Shown in pieces: positions 25,104 through 36,226 of a DNA stretch of 41,034 bases. The stretch is from assembly GCA_944384105.1 (NCBI GenBank), contig CALWSC010000006.1, positions 1 to 41,034 on the forward strand, read 5' to 3'. This DNA comes from an uncultured Lachnospiraceae bacterium. GTDB taxonomy: Bacteria > Bacillota > Clostridia > Lachnospirales > Lachnospiraceae. The notes under the pieces are model-generated. The model searched no databases and was not told where the DNA came from. It was given only the letters and a program-made list of their open reading frames with translations. Made by a program: the position numbers and the translations under genes. The first letter of the stretch is position 1; every line of letters starts with the position of its first letter.

Positions 25104-25802
25104 TTATTCGCTGCAGCGAGCCGCAACATCTCTTAAAAATGACTCCCAGGCGTCTTCATGATCTACGAAATATTTCGGGCAGACTTTACCTGTAATATCA
25201 TAATGGCGAATAATGCCGGACGCCGGATCAATCCCAAAACGCCGGCAGAGCCATGCAGTGAGCTCCACCAGCGACCGATACGTTGCATCGGTAAACTTCC
25301 CGCTCTCATCCGGATGGCAGCACTCAATAGACAGCGTATCCCCATTTCTGTCATTTGACGCATAGGCAATCTCCGTACTCGGAATACACTGGATAATCTC
25401 TCCGTCCATACCGATCACGAAATGGCTGCTTGCCTGAGTCTCGTGACTGTCTTTCAGCCCTTCAAAGTAGTCCCTGTTGTTCTGCGCCGTAGTCCCCGGA
25501 TTCGCAGTATAATGCACAACAATCCCGTCGATCTTCTCCAGTGCAATTCCAGGCCTCGATTCCGGATTTATTGTCAGAAGCTGAACATCCAGTTCCGGGG
25601 CTCCCTCCCAATCTTCGTCAACCTGCTGCGCGCTTACAGTTTCCCGCGGCTGCGCGAAGAACAGCCGCCTGCACAGGGTTACCAGGCCTATAATACACAG
25701 AAAGGCAAAACAGATCAGTATAATTGCTCTGCGCCGAAGCTCACGCACGCGGTCCTGACGCGTTCTTCTCCTGTATTTTCTCCCGCTTCTTCTGTTCCCC
25801 AT
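25104..25802 (-). CDS. Membrane-anchored N-acetylmuramoyl-L-alanine amidase
   Basis: This is a 232-residue protein with a highly basic cytosolic N-terminus (about 25 residues rich in Arg), one transmembrane helix (about 26-44), a short linker, and an Amidase_2 domain (about 85-225). Zinc ligands are visible as the His in I-V-V-H-Y-T-A-N-P and the His/Cys pair in I-R-H-Y-D-I-T-G-K-V-C-P. The domain cleaves the bond between muramic acid and L-alanine in peptidoglycan, probably for wall turnover or sporulation. It lies behind guaB, separated by a terminator, and ahead of the HPr-like gene. Confidence 0.88.
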   Translation of the reverse strand: MGNRRSGRKYRRRTRQDRVRELRRRAIILICFAFLCIIGLVTLCRRLFFAQPRETVSAQQVDEDWEGAPELDVQLLTINPESRPGIALEKIDGIVVHYTANPGTTAQNNRDYFEGLKDSHETQASSHFVIGMDGEIIQCIPSTEIAYASNDRNGDTLSIECCHPDESGKFTDATYRSLVELTAWLCRRFGIDPASGIIRHYDITGKVCPKYFVDHEDAWESFLRDVAARCSE

Positions 25803-25812
25803 ATTTCTCCCA

Positions 25813-25842
25813 TAAAAGAGGGCTGCCCTGCGGCAGCCCTCT
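25813..25842 (-). terminator. Terminator of guaB
   Basis: AGAGGGCTGCC/GGCAGCCCTCT stem (25817-25842) with a 4-nt loop, followed on the minus strand by TTTTAT. Confidence 0.8.
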
Positions 25843-25875
25843 GTCCTTCGTGAAGGGCACTCTCTGCCCCATATC

Positions 25876-27422
<1,547 letters not shown>

Positions 27423-27440
27423 TAATTTGTTTTGTTCTAT

Positions 27441-27469
27441 AGTCTAACAAATCTTAATTGCGTTGTCAA
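27441..27469 (-). promoter_or_regulatory. Promoter of guaB
   Basis: Minus-strand TTGACA (27464-27469), a 17-bp spacer and TAGACT (27441-27446), overlapping the stop of the upstream gene. Confidence 0.65.
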
Positions 27470-27969
27470 TCGTAAAAAACTTTTCTTGGATATTTGGAGC
27501 GAAGGTCTTTTAACATTCCCTCATCCGGCTCGAAGAGCACCATCTGAAGCTCCTTGTTTTTGGGAATAATCAGAGCGTAGATTTTATGATCATCCATTCC
27601 CGAGGAAAAATCCACTCGCTTGATATTTCTGTTCTGGCGGTAGGAATCCAACTGGTGGGACTTCTCCGGAGCCAGGATCTCCATCTCGCTGAACTCGTAG
27701 CTCGCCGCACGTTTTCTCTTGATCTTGGAAAAAATGCGATCCACGTCCATAGATCCGTTGACGTATGTGTACTCAAACTCCACATCCAGTCTTGGCAGAA
27801 ACAGATAACACAGCACGCCCATTCCCACTGCAACCAGCAGGATAACCGGCAGACCCATCAATCCCAGCAGCCCTGTCACTGCTGTCACTGCAATCGCCGC
27901 AACCTTGATTACAGACTCAAGCGGCGTCTTTTTCTTCTTTACAAGTACCTCTGAATAGAAATCTCCCAT
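27466..27969 (-). CDS. Small membrane protein of unknown function (possibly DUF6106-like)
   Basis: This is a 167-residue protein. It has a short basic N-terminus (V-K-K-K-K-T-P), two closely spaced hydrophobic segments (about 20-40 and 42-60), and then a cytosolic domain of about 105 residues rich in charged residues, with E-F-E-Y-T-Y-V-N-G and K-R-K-R-A-A-S-Y-E-F near the middle. It resembles the DUF6106-type proteins of Lachnospiraceae from memory, which I could not check. It lies 4 bp after another membrane protein gene and is surely co-transcribed with it. The function is unknown. Confidence 0.7.
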   Translation of the reverse strand: MGDFYSEVLVKKKKTPLESVIKVAAIAVTAVTGLLGLMGLPVILLVAVGMGVLCYLFLPRLDVEFEYTYVNGSMDVDRIFSKIKRKRAASYEFSEMEILAPEKSHQLDSYRQNRNIKRVDFSSGMDDHKIYALIIPKNKELQMVLFEPDEGMLKDLRSKYPRKVFYD

Positions 27970-27973
27970 CTCA

Positions 27974-28633
27974 TTACTCCTCCAATAGATTCTCTAAAAG
28001 TGTTACCGCGTTATCCACATTCGGTGAATTCGCGATGACGGTGAAATACACCGGCTCATACAATACCAACCCCCATTTGTCCAGCAGTTTGCTGCCGTCG
28101 ATGCGCACGCCGTATTCTGAGACTCTGTCGCCCATCGCAGCAATCTGGTCGCTGCTTAAATACTCTGACGGCTTGAGATACATCTCCTGCTCGCTGTAAT
28201 ATTTCATTACATTTTCACTGCAGATCAGGACATCCATCGACTGCGCCGCTACCATAGTGCTGAACTTCATGATAATATTCGGGTCGGTAAGCTCCACGTC
28301 GTCGTTAAAATAATAGGAGGTATCTACCGTCGCCGTCTCATGCTTGTCCCCGGTTCCCAGCATCTCGATCAGCTCATCCGTTATCTCCGTACTGTCGGAG
28401 GTAATCGAACTGTTTGCCACTCCGAGCGTCATAAGATTGACCTTCTGGGAATTCTGGTACATTGTGACGAACAGAGAGATCAGCATAATTACCACAACCA
28501 GGACGACCAGCCAGATCCTGTAGTATTCCCACAAATATCCGATCTTCTGTCCGAACGTCATGGATTTGAGCTTCTTCATCTCCAGCTCGTGCTTCTCCTT
28601 GGAAGTCATGTCTGACTCGTACCTTTTTTCCAT
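27974..28633 (-). CDS. Single-pass membrane protein of unknown function
   Basis: This 219-residue protein has a charged cytosolic N-terminus (M-E-K-R-Y-E-S-D, rich in Lys/Glu), one transmembrane helix (about residues 40-60) and an extracytoplasmic domain of about 155 residues. The domain resembles a solute-binding or ligand-sensing fold in tone but has no motif that I recognise. The start at 28633 is preferred: AAGGAGC lies 11-17 nt upstream, whereas the longer frame from 28690 would begin inside the hairpin at 28678-28714. It pairs with the following small membrane protein gene. Confidence 0.7.
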   Translation of the reverse strand: MEKRYESDMTSKEKHELEMKKLKSMTFGQKIGYLWEYYRIWLVVLVVVIMLISLFVTMYQNSQKVNLMTLGVANSSITSDSTEITDELIEMLGTGDKHETATVDTSYYFNDDVELTDPNIIMKFSTMVAAQSMDVLICSENVMKYYSEQEMYLKPSEYLSSDQIAAMGDRVSEYGVRIDGSKLLDKWGLVLYEPVYFTVIANSPNVDNAVTLLENLLEE

Positions 28634-28677
28634 TTTTCTTTGCTGCTCCTTTATAAAGTCTACAGATATTCTAGCAC

Positions 28678-28714
28678 AAACGGGGGGCAACGTCTATGCG
28701 GTTGCCCCCCGTTT
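28678..28714. terminator. Hairpin after groEL
   Basis: A 14-bp stem (28678-28691 with 28701-28714) with a six-G/six-C core lies 30 bp past the groEL stop. The T-run is best on the plus strand (TTTTTCTT), and the minus strand continues TTTGTG. It likely terminates the groESL transcript. Confidence 0.7.
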
Positions 28715-28745
28715 TTCTTAAAAGTTTGTGAACTTTATTCCGGAA

Positions 28746-30389
<1,644 letters not shown>

Positions 30390-30422
30390 CTAACGCTTTA
30401 CTGTCAATATACCCTGCTCTTA

Positions 30423-30707
30423 TTATTTTACAACTGCAAGGATATCGTTCTGTCTTACAATAATGTACTCCTCGTCTTCCAGCTTAACCTCTGTTCCTGC
30501 ATATTTGGAATAGATGACCTGGTCGCCGACGGAAACTTCCATCTTCACTTCTTTACCGTCCACAACTCCGCCCGGTCCCACTGCAACGACTTCAGCCTGC
30601 TGCGGCTTCTCCTGAGCCTGTCCCGGCAATACGATACCGGATTTTGTTGTCTCCTCTGCTACTAACTGCTTTAATACGACTCTGTCACCTAATGGTACTA
30701 ACTTCAT
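30423..30707 (-). CDS. groES: Co-chaperonin GroES (10 kDa)
   Basis: This is the 94-residue lid of the GroEL cage. It has L-G-D-R-V-V-L-K near the N-terminus, the mobile loop with T-K-S-G-I-V-L-P, and the roof P-G loop (G-P-G-G). It is the first gene of the groESL operon, directly behind the CIRCE operator, and has AAAGGAGG before the start. Confidence 0.98.
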   Translation of the reverse strand: MKLVPLGDRVVLKQLVAEETTKSGIVLPGQAQEKPQQAEVVAVGPGGVVDGKEVKMEVSVGDQVIYSKYAGTEVKLEDEEYIIVRQNDILAVVK

Positions 30708-30752
30708 TATATATGGCCTCCTTTGATATGATAACCTTGTTTCCTCTGTTTA

Positions 30753-30779
30753 TTAGCACTCATCTTTATCGAGTGCTAA
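30753..30779 (-). promoter_or_regulatory. CIRCE operator (HrcA site) of groESL
   Basis: Perfect consensus: TTAGCACTC, 9 nt, GAGTGCTAA. This is the known HrcA repressor site, so groESL is induced by heat and protein misfolding. It lies just downstream of the -10 element. Confidence 0.97.
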
Positions 30780-30790
30780 CCGATACTCAT

Positions 30791-30819
30791 ATATTAGTGA
30801 ATTACCCTTATTTTCGCAA
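30791..30819 (-). promoter_or_regulatory. groESL promoter
   Basis: Minus-strand TTGCGA (30814-30819), a 17-bp spacer and TAATAT (30791-30796), with CIRCE 11 bp downstream. The AT-rich stretch from 30820 to 31009 behind it shows no gene or other site. Confidence 0.65.
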
Positions 30820-31009
30820 CTTTATTTTCGCCTGTTTTTTGAGGTGTTTAATGGTATTATCTCTTTTAATCTCTTATTTTCTCATTTTTTCTTATGATTT
30901 TCATTTTATAGATTTTTTTGTAACTGTTCAGAACCTTTGGGATTCTTTCTCTCTTTGTTCCGGAAGCATGAATATTGTATGACGGTATTCGGCCGATTAT
31001 AACCGCAAA

Positions 31010-31041
31010 AGAGCCGCCGCCTGTTCTTTGGCAGCGGCTCT
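31010..31041 (-). terminator. Terminator of codY
   Basis: AGAGCCGC/GCGGCTCT outer stem plus GCC/GGC inner stem (31010-31041), followed on the minus strand by TTTTGC. Confidence 0.7.
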
Positions 31042-31054
31042 GCTACAAATGAGC

Positions 31055-31861
31055 TTATGCGTTGTTCTTTTCATGTCCTTTGATATTCTTGCGGGCTTTG
31101 AGCTCCTTTAATTCATCGAAGATAACTTCATTGAGAACCTTGATATATGTTCCCTTCATACCGCTTGAGCGCGACTCAATGACACCGGCACTCTCAAACT
31201 TGCGCAGCGCATTTACAATTACAGAACGGGTGATTCCCACCCGGTCTGCGATCTTGCTCGCCACGAGGATGCCCTCATCACCGTCCAGCTCGTCAAAAAT
31301 GTGGATAATCGCTTCCAGTTCTGAGAAAGAAAGTGTATTGAATGCAGACTTTACAACCTGAATCTTCCTGTTCTCCTCTACATTCTCCTCGTTTACGGAC
31401 CGCATCATCTCAAGTCCTACTACTGTGGTGCCGTACTCACTGACGATGATATCCTCAATATCATACTGCTTGCCGCTGCGGTACATAAAGACCGTTCCCA
31501 GGCGTTCGCCGGCAATGTCGATGGGGTTGATGATCGCACAGTATTCACGGATGCCCTCTCCCTCAAATCCCAGGGTCTCCAGATTTACATTTTCCTTCGT
31601 CGATAATACGCTTAAAAAACGGTCGTTCAGAAGGGAATCCACATATCCGCCTACTTTGTCCTCTATGAGCTCCGTGATCTCTTCTACCCCAGGACACAGG
31701 CTGACTCCCAATACCTTTCCTTTCTTGCTGATTACCAAGATATTGGAGTCCAACGTTTCCATCATCACTTTACAAATATCATTGAACACTACCTTTGTTG
31801 AATTGTTATTGTGGAGCAATTTGTTGATTTTTCTGGTTTTATCCAATAATTGTACGCTCAT
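31055..31861 (-). CDS. codY: GTP- and branched-chain-amino-acid-sensing repressor CodY
   Basis: CodY is a global regulator that represses stationary-phase and nutrient-scavenging genes when GTP and isoleucine/leucine/valine are plentiful. The 268-residue protein starts at 31861 (M-S-V-Q-L-L-D-K-T-R-K-I-N), with GGAAGGAG 7-14 nt upstream; a longer in-frame start has no support. The N-terminal GAF domain (about 1-155) is followed by the winged helix with A-S-K-I-A-D-R-V-G-I-T-R-S-V-I-V-N-A-L-R (about 203-222), the hallmark CodY DNA-reading motif. The gene lies near topA-dprA, as in many Firmicutes. Confidence 0.97.
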   Translation of the reverse strand: MSVQLLDKTRKINKLLHNNNSTKVVFNDICKVMMETLDSNILVISKKGKVLGVSLCPGVEEITELIEDKVGGYVDSLLNDRFLSVLSTKENVNLETLGFEGEGIREYCAIINPIDIAGERLGTVFMYRSGKQYDIEDIIVSEYGTTVVGLEMMRSVNEENVEENRKIQVVKSAFNTLSFSELEAIIHIFDELDGDEGILVASKIADRVGITRSVIVNALRKFESAGVIESRSSGMKGTYIKVLNEVIFDELKELKARKNIKGHEKNNA

Positions 31862-31898
31862 GGTATTCTCCTTCCCTGTTTTTTTAATTTTCCGTAAC

Positions 31899-31939
31899 AT
31901 TATACCTTTTTTAGTGTAACATATAATTTTTTGAATTTC
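31899..31939 (-). promoter_or_regulatory. codY promoter region with CodY-box-like sequence
   Basis: Minus-strand TATAAT lies at 31899-31904, 38 bp before the start. AATTTTTTGAATTTC (31925-31939) partly matches the CodY box AATTTTCWGAAAATT, which would fit autoregulation. Two GTAACAT copies (31894-31900 and 31916-31922) are 22 bp apart. The -35 is poor. Confidence 0.4.
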
Positions 31940-32006
31940 AATAATATTCACTATTTTTTTTGATTTTTTTCTGATAATTTTCTACAGACTGCTCAAAGCA
32001 TGAAAT

Positions 32007-32053
32007 GGAAAAAAATACCGTGCAGCATCCGCATACAGGATACCGCACGGCAT
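32007..32053 (-). terminator. Terminator of topA
   Basis: A 16-bp stem with G-U pairs (32015-32030 with 32038-32053) and a 7-nt loop, followed on the minus strand by seven T. Confidence 0.8.
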
Positions 32054-32068
32054 CTGACGTTCTATATT

Positions 32069-34165
32069 TTATTCTTCTTCCTTCGGCTTGGCGCACACAT
32101 ATCCGCACTGTTCGTCGGCGCAGACCAGCTTATTTCCCTTTTCCAGCATATAGCCGCCGCACTGCGGACATTTCTGTTTGGAAGGTTTCTGCCAGGACAT
32201 AAAATCACACTCCGGATTGTTCTCACAACCGTAGTACTTTCTGCCCTTCTTGGTCTTCTTTAAGATGACCTCGCCGCCGCACTTCGGACACTTCACGCCG
32301 ATCTTCTCCAGATATGGCTTTGTGTTGCGGCACTCGGGGAATCCCGGACAGGCGAGGAACTTTCCATGAGGTCCGTATTTTACTACCATATTTCTGCCGC
32401 AGAGCTCGCAGATCTCATCTGTGACCTCATCCTCAATCTGCACCTGTTCAAGCTCCTTCTCCGCGGCCTTAACAGCCTCCTCAAGATCAGGATAGAAGTT
32501 TCTGACCACCGTCTTCCACTGTACAGAGCCGTCGCCGACCTTATCGAGCAGGTCCTCCATCGTCGCGGTGAAGTTCACATCCACAATACTCGGGAATGCT
32601 TTCTTCATCATGCTGTTTACCACCTCGCCCAGCTCGGTGATGTAGAGATTCTTATTCTCCTTTGCAACATAACGGCGGTTGATGATGGTCGTAATCGTCG
32701 GAGCGTACGTACTCGGACGTCCGATTCCGAGCTCCTCGAGCGTCTTCACAAGCGATGCCTCGGTATAATGTGCCGGCGGCTGCGTGAAGTGCTGCTGGCT
32801 GTCGAACTGCTCGAAGCGGAGCTCCGTGTCTTCATCGATGCCGCGCACCAGCGTCACATTCTCCTTCCTGCTGTCCTCCTCCTGCACATACACAGACATG
32901 AATCCGTCAAACTTCACTTTGGACGCCGCCACTGTGAAAATATAGTTTTCCGTCTGTTCCTTCGGCTGCGCCTTGATCTTTACGGATGTCGTCTCGTACA
33001 GCGCCGCCTGCATGCGGCTCGCCACAAAACGCTTCCAGATAAGCTGATACAGACGGTACTGATCCCTTGAGAGCGACTCCTTGATCGTCAGCGGCTCCCG
33101 CGTCACGTCGGTCGGGCGGATTGCCTCGTGAGCGTCCTGCACCTTCTTGCCCTTGTTTCCGTCTGTCTCCAGCTTCGCGGTGTACTTCTCTCCGAACTTC
33201 TCTGTGATGTAAGCACGCGCTGCAGTATCTGCCTCCTCGGAGATTCGCGTTGAATCGGTACGCAGATAGGAAATCAGACCAACCGTGCCGCTTCCCTTTA
33301 TATCCACGCCCTCGTAAAGCTGCTGAGCCAGGCGCATTGTCTTCTGCGTCGAGAAGTTAAGCACCTTCGCCGCCTCCTGCTGCAGCGTACTCGTCGTAAA
33401 CGGCAGCGGAGCCTTCTTTGTGCGCTCTCCCTTCTTCACCTCCGCAACAGAATACGCCGCGCCGTCAAGATGGGTGAGAATCTCATCGAGCTCCTCTTTG
33501 GAGTGAATCTCTATCTTTTCCTTCTCTTTTCCGTAGAACTTCGCGTTCAGCGGCTTCTTTTCGCCCGGGATCGTAAACTGTGCTTCCAGAGTCCAGTACT
33601 CCTGCGGAATAAACGCATTAATCTCCTCCTCGCGGTCAGCGATAATGCGCAGTGCCACGGATTGTACTCTTCCGGCGCTTAAACCCCTCTTGATTTTGGC
33701 CCAGAGTATCGGGCTGATGCGGTATCCCACCATGCGGTCGAGGATTCTTCTGACCTGCTGCTCATTGACCAGGTTCATATCGATATCCCTTGCAGACTTC
33801 AGGGACGCCTTCACAGCATTTTTGGTAATCTCGTTAAACGTAATTCTGCGCATCTTGCTGCTGTCCAGATTCAGCGCCTTGGATAAATGCCAGGAGATCG
33901 CCTCTCCCTCCCGGTCGGGGTCGGTCGCAAGATAAACCTTGTCCGCCTTTTTTGCCGATTTCCGCAGCCCCGCCAGAAGCTCTCCTTTTCCGCGGATTGT
34001 GATGTACTTTGGTTCGTAGTCGTTTTCTATGTCAATTCCAAGCTGGCTCTTGGGAAGGTCTCTGACATGACCATTCGATGCGGCAACCTCATAATTGGCG
34101 CCTAAAAATTTCTTAATTGTCTTCACTTTTGCCGGTGATTCCACAATTACAAGATATTTTGCCAC
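32069..34165 (-). CDS. topA: DNA topoisomerase I
   Basis: This is a type IA topoisomerase that relaxes negative supercoils. The 698-residue protein has the TOPRIM domain (about 1-130, with V-E-S-P-A-K and D-P-D-R-E-G-E), the catalytic Tyr300 in I-S-Y-L-R-T-D-S, and three C-terminal zinc-finger repeats with C-x2-C pairs (near 580, 625 and 665). It follows dprA on the same strand, the usual Firmicute order. The 130-bp gap to the dprA stop shows no other gene. Confidence 0.98.
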   Translation of the reverse strand: MAKYLVIVESPAKVKTIKKFLGANYEVAASNGHVRDLPKSQLGIDIENDYEPKYITIRGKGELLAGLRKSAKKADKVYLATDPDREGEAISWHLSKALNLDSSKMRRITFNEITKNAVKASLKSARDIDMNLVNEQQVRRILDRMVGYRISPILWAKIKRGLSAGRVQSVALRIIADREEEINAFIPQEYWTLEAQFTIPGEKKPLNAKFYGKEKEKIEIHSKEELDEILTHLDGAAYSVAEVKKGERTKKAPLPFTTSTLQQEAAKVLNFSTQKTMRLAQQLYEGVDIKGSGTVGLISYLRTDSTRISEEADTAARAYITEKFGEKYTAKLETDGNKGKKVQDAHEAIRPTDVTREPLTIKESLSRDQYRLYQLIWKRFVASRMQAALYETTSVKIKAQPKEQTENYIFTVAASKVKFDGFMSVYVQEEDSRKENVTLVRGIDEDTELRFEQFDSQQHFTQPPAHYTEASLVKTLEELGIGRPSTYAPTITTIINRRYVAKENKNLYITELGEVVNSMMKKAFPSIVDVNFTATMEDLLDKVGDGSVQWKTVVRNFYPDLEEAVKAAEKELEQVQIEDEVTDEICELCGRNMVVKYGPHGKFLACPGFPECRNTKPYLEKIGVKCPKCGGEVILKKTKKGRKYYGCENNPECDFMSWQKPSKQKCPQCGGYMLEKGNKLVCADEQCGYVCAKPKEEE

Positions 34166-34297
34166 TTCATCTGCCTCCTGTTATTCCTTCTGTTCTGCCT
34201 GATGCAGACACATATTTTTACCCAAATTACTAACAACATACACCAAAACATCCTTCCTTGCAAGTCTTAAATTCATTTTTTATGATTTCTTTATCAA

Positions 34298-34718
34298 TTA
34301 CGGAATCGTTTCCGATCCCCCGGAAAGCTCCATAAAACACTGAAATTCTCCGCCGGATACCGTGACTGTGCCGGAGAGCTGAAGCCTCGTCAGAAGGGCA
34401 TTCAGCCGCGAAAACGAAATACCGGTCGCAGCGGCAAGCGCATTGCGGGTGCGTGCGCCGCCCCGTATGGCGAGACAGACACATCGTTCCTCAGGTGTAA
34501 GCATCCCCTGTACGCCTCCCGGCTGCGTATCTACACCAGACGCCTGCTCTGTAAGCCCCAGCTCTGCGAGCACATCCGCGGGAGCGCGCGCGATCCCGGC
34601 GCCCTCGGAAATCAGCCAGTTGCAGCCCTCGCTCAGCCTGTCCGTGACGCGTCCCGGAACCGCCATCACACTCTTCCCTTGTTCCAGCGCCAGATCCGCA
34701 GTGATCAGGGAACCCGTC
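34298..34718 (-). pseudogene. dprA: dprA 3' fragment, interrupted by the downstream element
   Basis: The frame encodes the end of DprA/Smf, the protein that loads RecA on incoming single-stranded DNA during transformation. It begins at the conserved T-G-S-L-I-T-A-D-L-A-L-E-Q-G of the Rossmann core, passes through A-V-P-G-R-V-T-D and G-C-N-W-L-I-S-E-G-A, and ends with the C-terminal winged-helix-like domain. Upstream of the G-S-L-I-T segment the homology stops abruptly near 34718 and unrelated AT-rich sequence follows. About 250 N-terminal residues are missing, presumably lying at the far end of the inserted element. Unless the element excises, DprA is not made whole. An internal ATG at 34669 has no clear ribosome site. 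Confidence 0.8.
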
Positions 34719-35046
34719 TCAATGCCCGGAAGAAATCTTTTAGCGTTGGCTATTTTCCAAAAATATATGTGTCTTTTACATATCCTATGCCTTTACCCTA
34801 CGGGGGTGAAAACTTAGGGGTAAACACCCCCTTAATGGGGTGGGTGAATCTGTTTCTTCTATATAAGTAGTACTTCGATTAACTTCATATAACCACAATA
34901 TAATTTCCATAATCAAAATCCTATATGCACTTCCTTTTACGCGCAAAAGTATTATACACCTTTGTACTCTAGTGTAGTTGACTATATAATCTTATTGTGC
35001 CCGCTCCGGCGGGCTTCCCTACCCGGAATCATAAGGGGGAAAGAAG
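34719..35046. other. Left end of the dprA-inserted element: attachment region and GGGGT/ACCCC dyads
   Basis: This 328-bp stretch has no gene. Its left edge is the expected attL junction. Positions 34795-34842 carry alternating ACCC and GGGT blocks that can form mutually exclusive hairpins, e.g. 34817-34821 with 34826-34830, or 34825-34830 with 34837-34842. The rest, up to the promoter at 34962, is AT-rich with no evident feature. The GC-rich dyad GCCCGC...GCGGGC (about 34998-35013) follows the promoter. Confidence 0.5.
34962..34990 (+). promoter_or_regulatory. Promoter of the first serine recombinase of the element
   Basis: TTGTAC (34962-34967), a 17-bp spacer and TATAAT (34985-34990), 56 bp before the GTG start. 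Confidence 0.6.
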
Positions 35047-36213
35047 GTGATAAAATTGAAAGGGAATTTAGACTTACAAGCGAAGTGGACTGGATCAGCA
35101 AAAGAAGAACGGAGAAAAGCCGCCAAGAAGAAAATCAAGTCTGCATATGAGCATCAGGCCGAAGTTGAAATCATCCCAGCAATTTCTGACCTTGAGAAAG
35201 ACAAACCAAAGACTCTACGAGTTGCTGCCTATTGCCGAGTCAGTACGGATGAGGATGCTCAAGCTGGAAGCTATGAACTACAGGTGCAATACTATACTGA
35301 ACTCATCAAACGCAACCCGGACTGGGTCTTTGTTAAAGTCTATGCAGATGAAGGGATTTCAGGCACCAGTGTGTCTAAACGCATCCAATTTAAGACAATG
35401 ATCCAAGACTGTAAAGATGGCAAAATCGATCTTGTCATCACCAAGTCCATTAGCCGCTTTGCACGTAATACGCTGGACTGCATTTCTTATGTTAGACAAC
35501 TTCGTTCTTTAGATCCACCTGTAGCTGTTTATTTTGAAAATGAAAATCTTAATACACTGGATCGAAGGAATGAAGCATTTATCGCTATGTTAAGCAGCGT
35601 AGCACAAGGGGAGTCAGAAAATAAATCCGAAGCCATCAAGTGGTCAATCAAACGGAGATTTCAAAAGGGGCTGCCGCTCTGCCCCACCTGGGCACTGCTC
35701 GGATATACTACGGACGATAACGGCGATATGATCATCGTAGAAAACGAAGCCGCTATTGTCCGTTTTATTTACGAAAATTTTCTTGATGGAATGTCCGTAA
35801 AAGATATTGCGGAAGAACTCACCCGAAGGAAAATCCCAACGGTCAAGGGAAATGATCACTGGTGTGAAGGCACCATCTACAGTATGCTCCATAACGAGCG
35901 TTATTGTGGTGACGTCATTATGCAAAAGACTTACACGCCAGACTGCTTGTCACATCGTTCCGTAAAGAACCGTGGGCAAGAACGAAAGTACATTATGCGT
36001 GACCATCATCCTGCTATCATCAGCCGGACTCAGTGGGTTGCCGTACAGAGTATCATTGGCTCCGGCCGCAGGAGGCGCAAACGTAAAAAACATCAGCCGC
36101 CGCCGATTGCATGGACACAGGCTAAAAGAGGACAACTCAAAGGATTTGTCGTCATTGATCCGCATTGGAAACGTAAAAGTCTGCCAGATATACTGGCCAA
36201 ATTAAAGAAATAG
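35047..36213 (+). CDS. Serine recombinase without a zinc ribbon (member 1 of three)
   Basis: This is a 388-residue large-serine-recombinase homologue. A basic N-terminal extension of about 55 residues precedes the catalytic domain, with Ser66 in Y-C-R-V-S-T, I-T-K-S-I-S-R-F-A-R-N, and E-N-E-N-L-N-T-L. The recombinase domain runs to about residue 330. The usual zinc ribbon (two C-x2-C pairs) and coiled coil are absent; the protein ends in a very basic R-R-R-R-K-R-K-K stretch and a short tail. The start is GTG with AGGGGGA upstream. A 142-residue gene follows after 13 bp and probably acts with it. It points toward the two other recombinase genes and shares a terminator with them. Confidence 0.9.
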   Translation: MIKLKGNLDLQAKWTGSAKEERRKAAKKKIKSAYEHQAEVEIIPAISDLEKDKPKTLRVAAYCRVSTDEDAQAGSYELQVQYYTELIKRNPDWVFVKVYADEGISGTSVSKRIQFKTMIQDCKDGKIDLVITKSISRFARNTLDCISYVRQLRSLDPPVAVYFENENLNTLDRRNEAFIAMLSSVAQGESENKSEAIKWSIKRRFQKGLPLCPTWALLGYTTDDNGDMIIVENEAAIVRFIYENFLDGMSVKDIAEELTRRKIPTVKGNDHWCEGTIYSMLHNERYCGDVIMQKTYTPDCLSHRSVKNRGQERKYIMRDHHPAIISRTQWVAVQSIIGSGRRRRKRKKHQPPPIAWTQAKRGQLKGFVVIDPHWKRKSLPDILAKLKK

Positions 36214-36226
36214 GAAGGAATGTACT

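Noticed and set aside
28634-28690. Longer start (28690) for the single-pass membrane protein
   Set aside because: It would begin inside the groEL terminator hairpin and has no ribosome binding site; the start at 28633 fits better.
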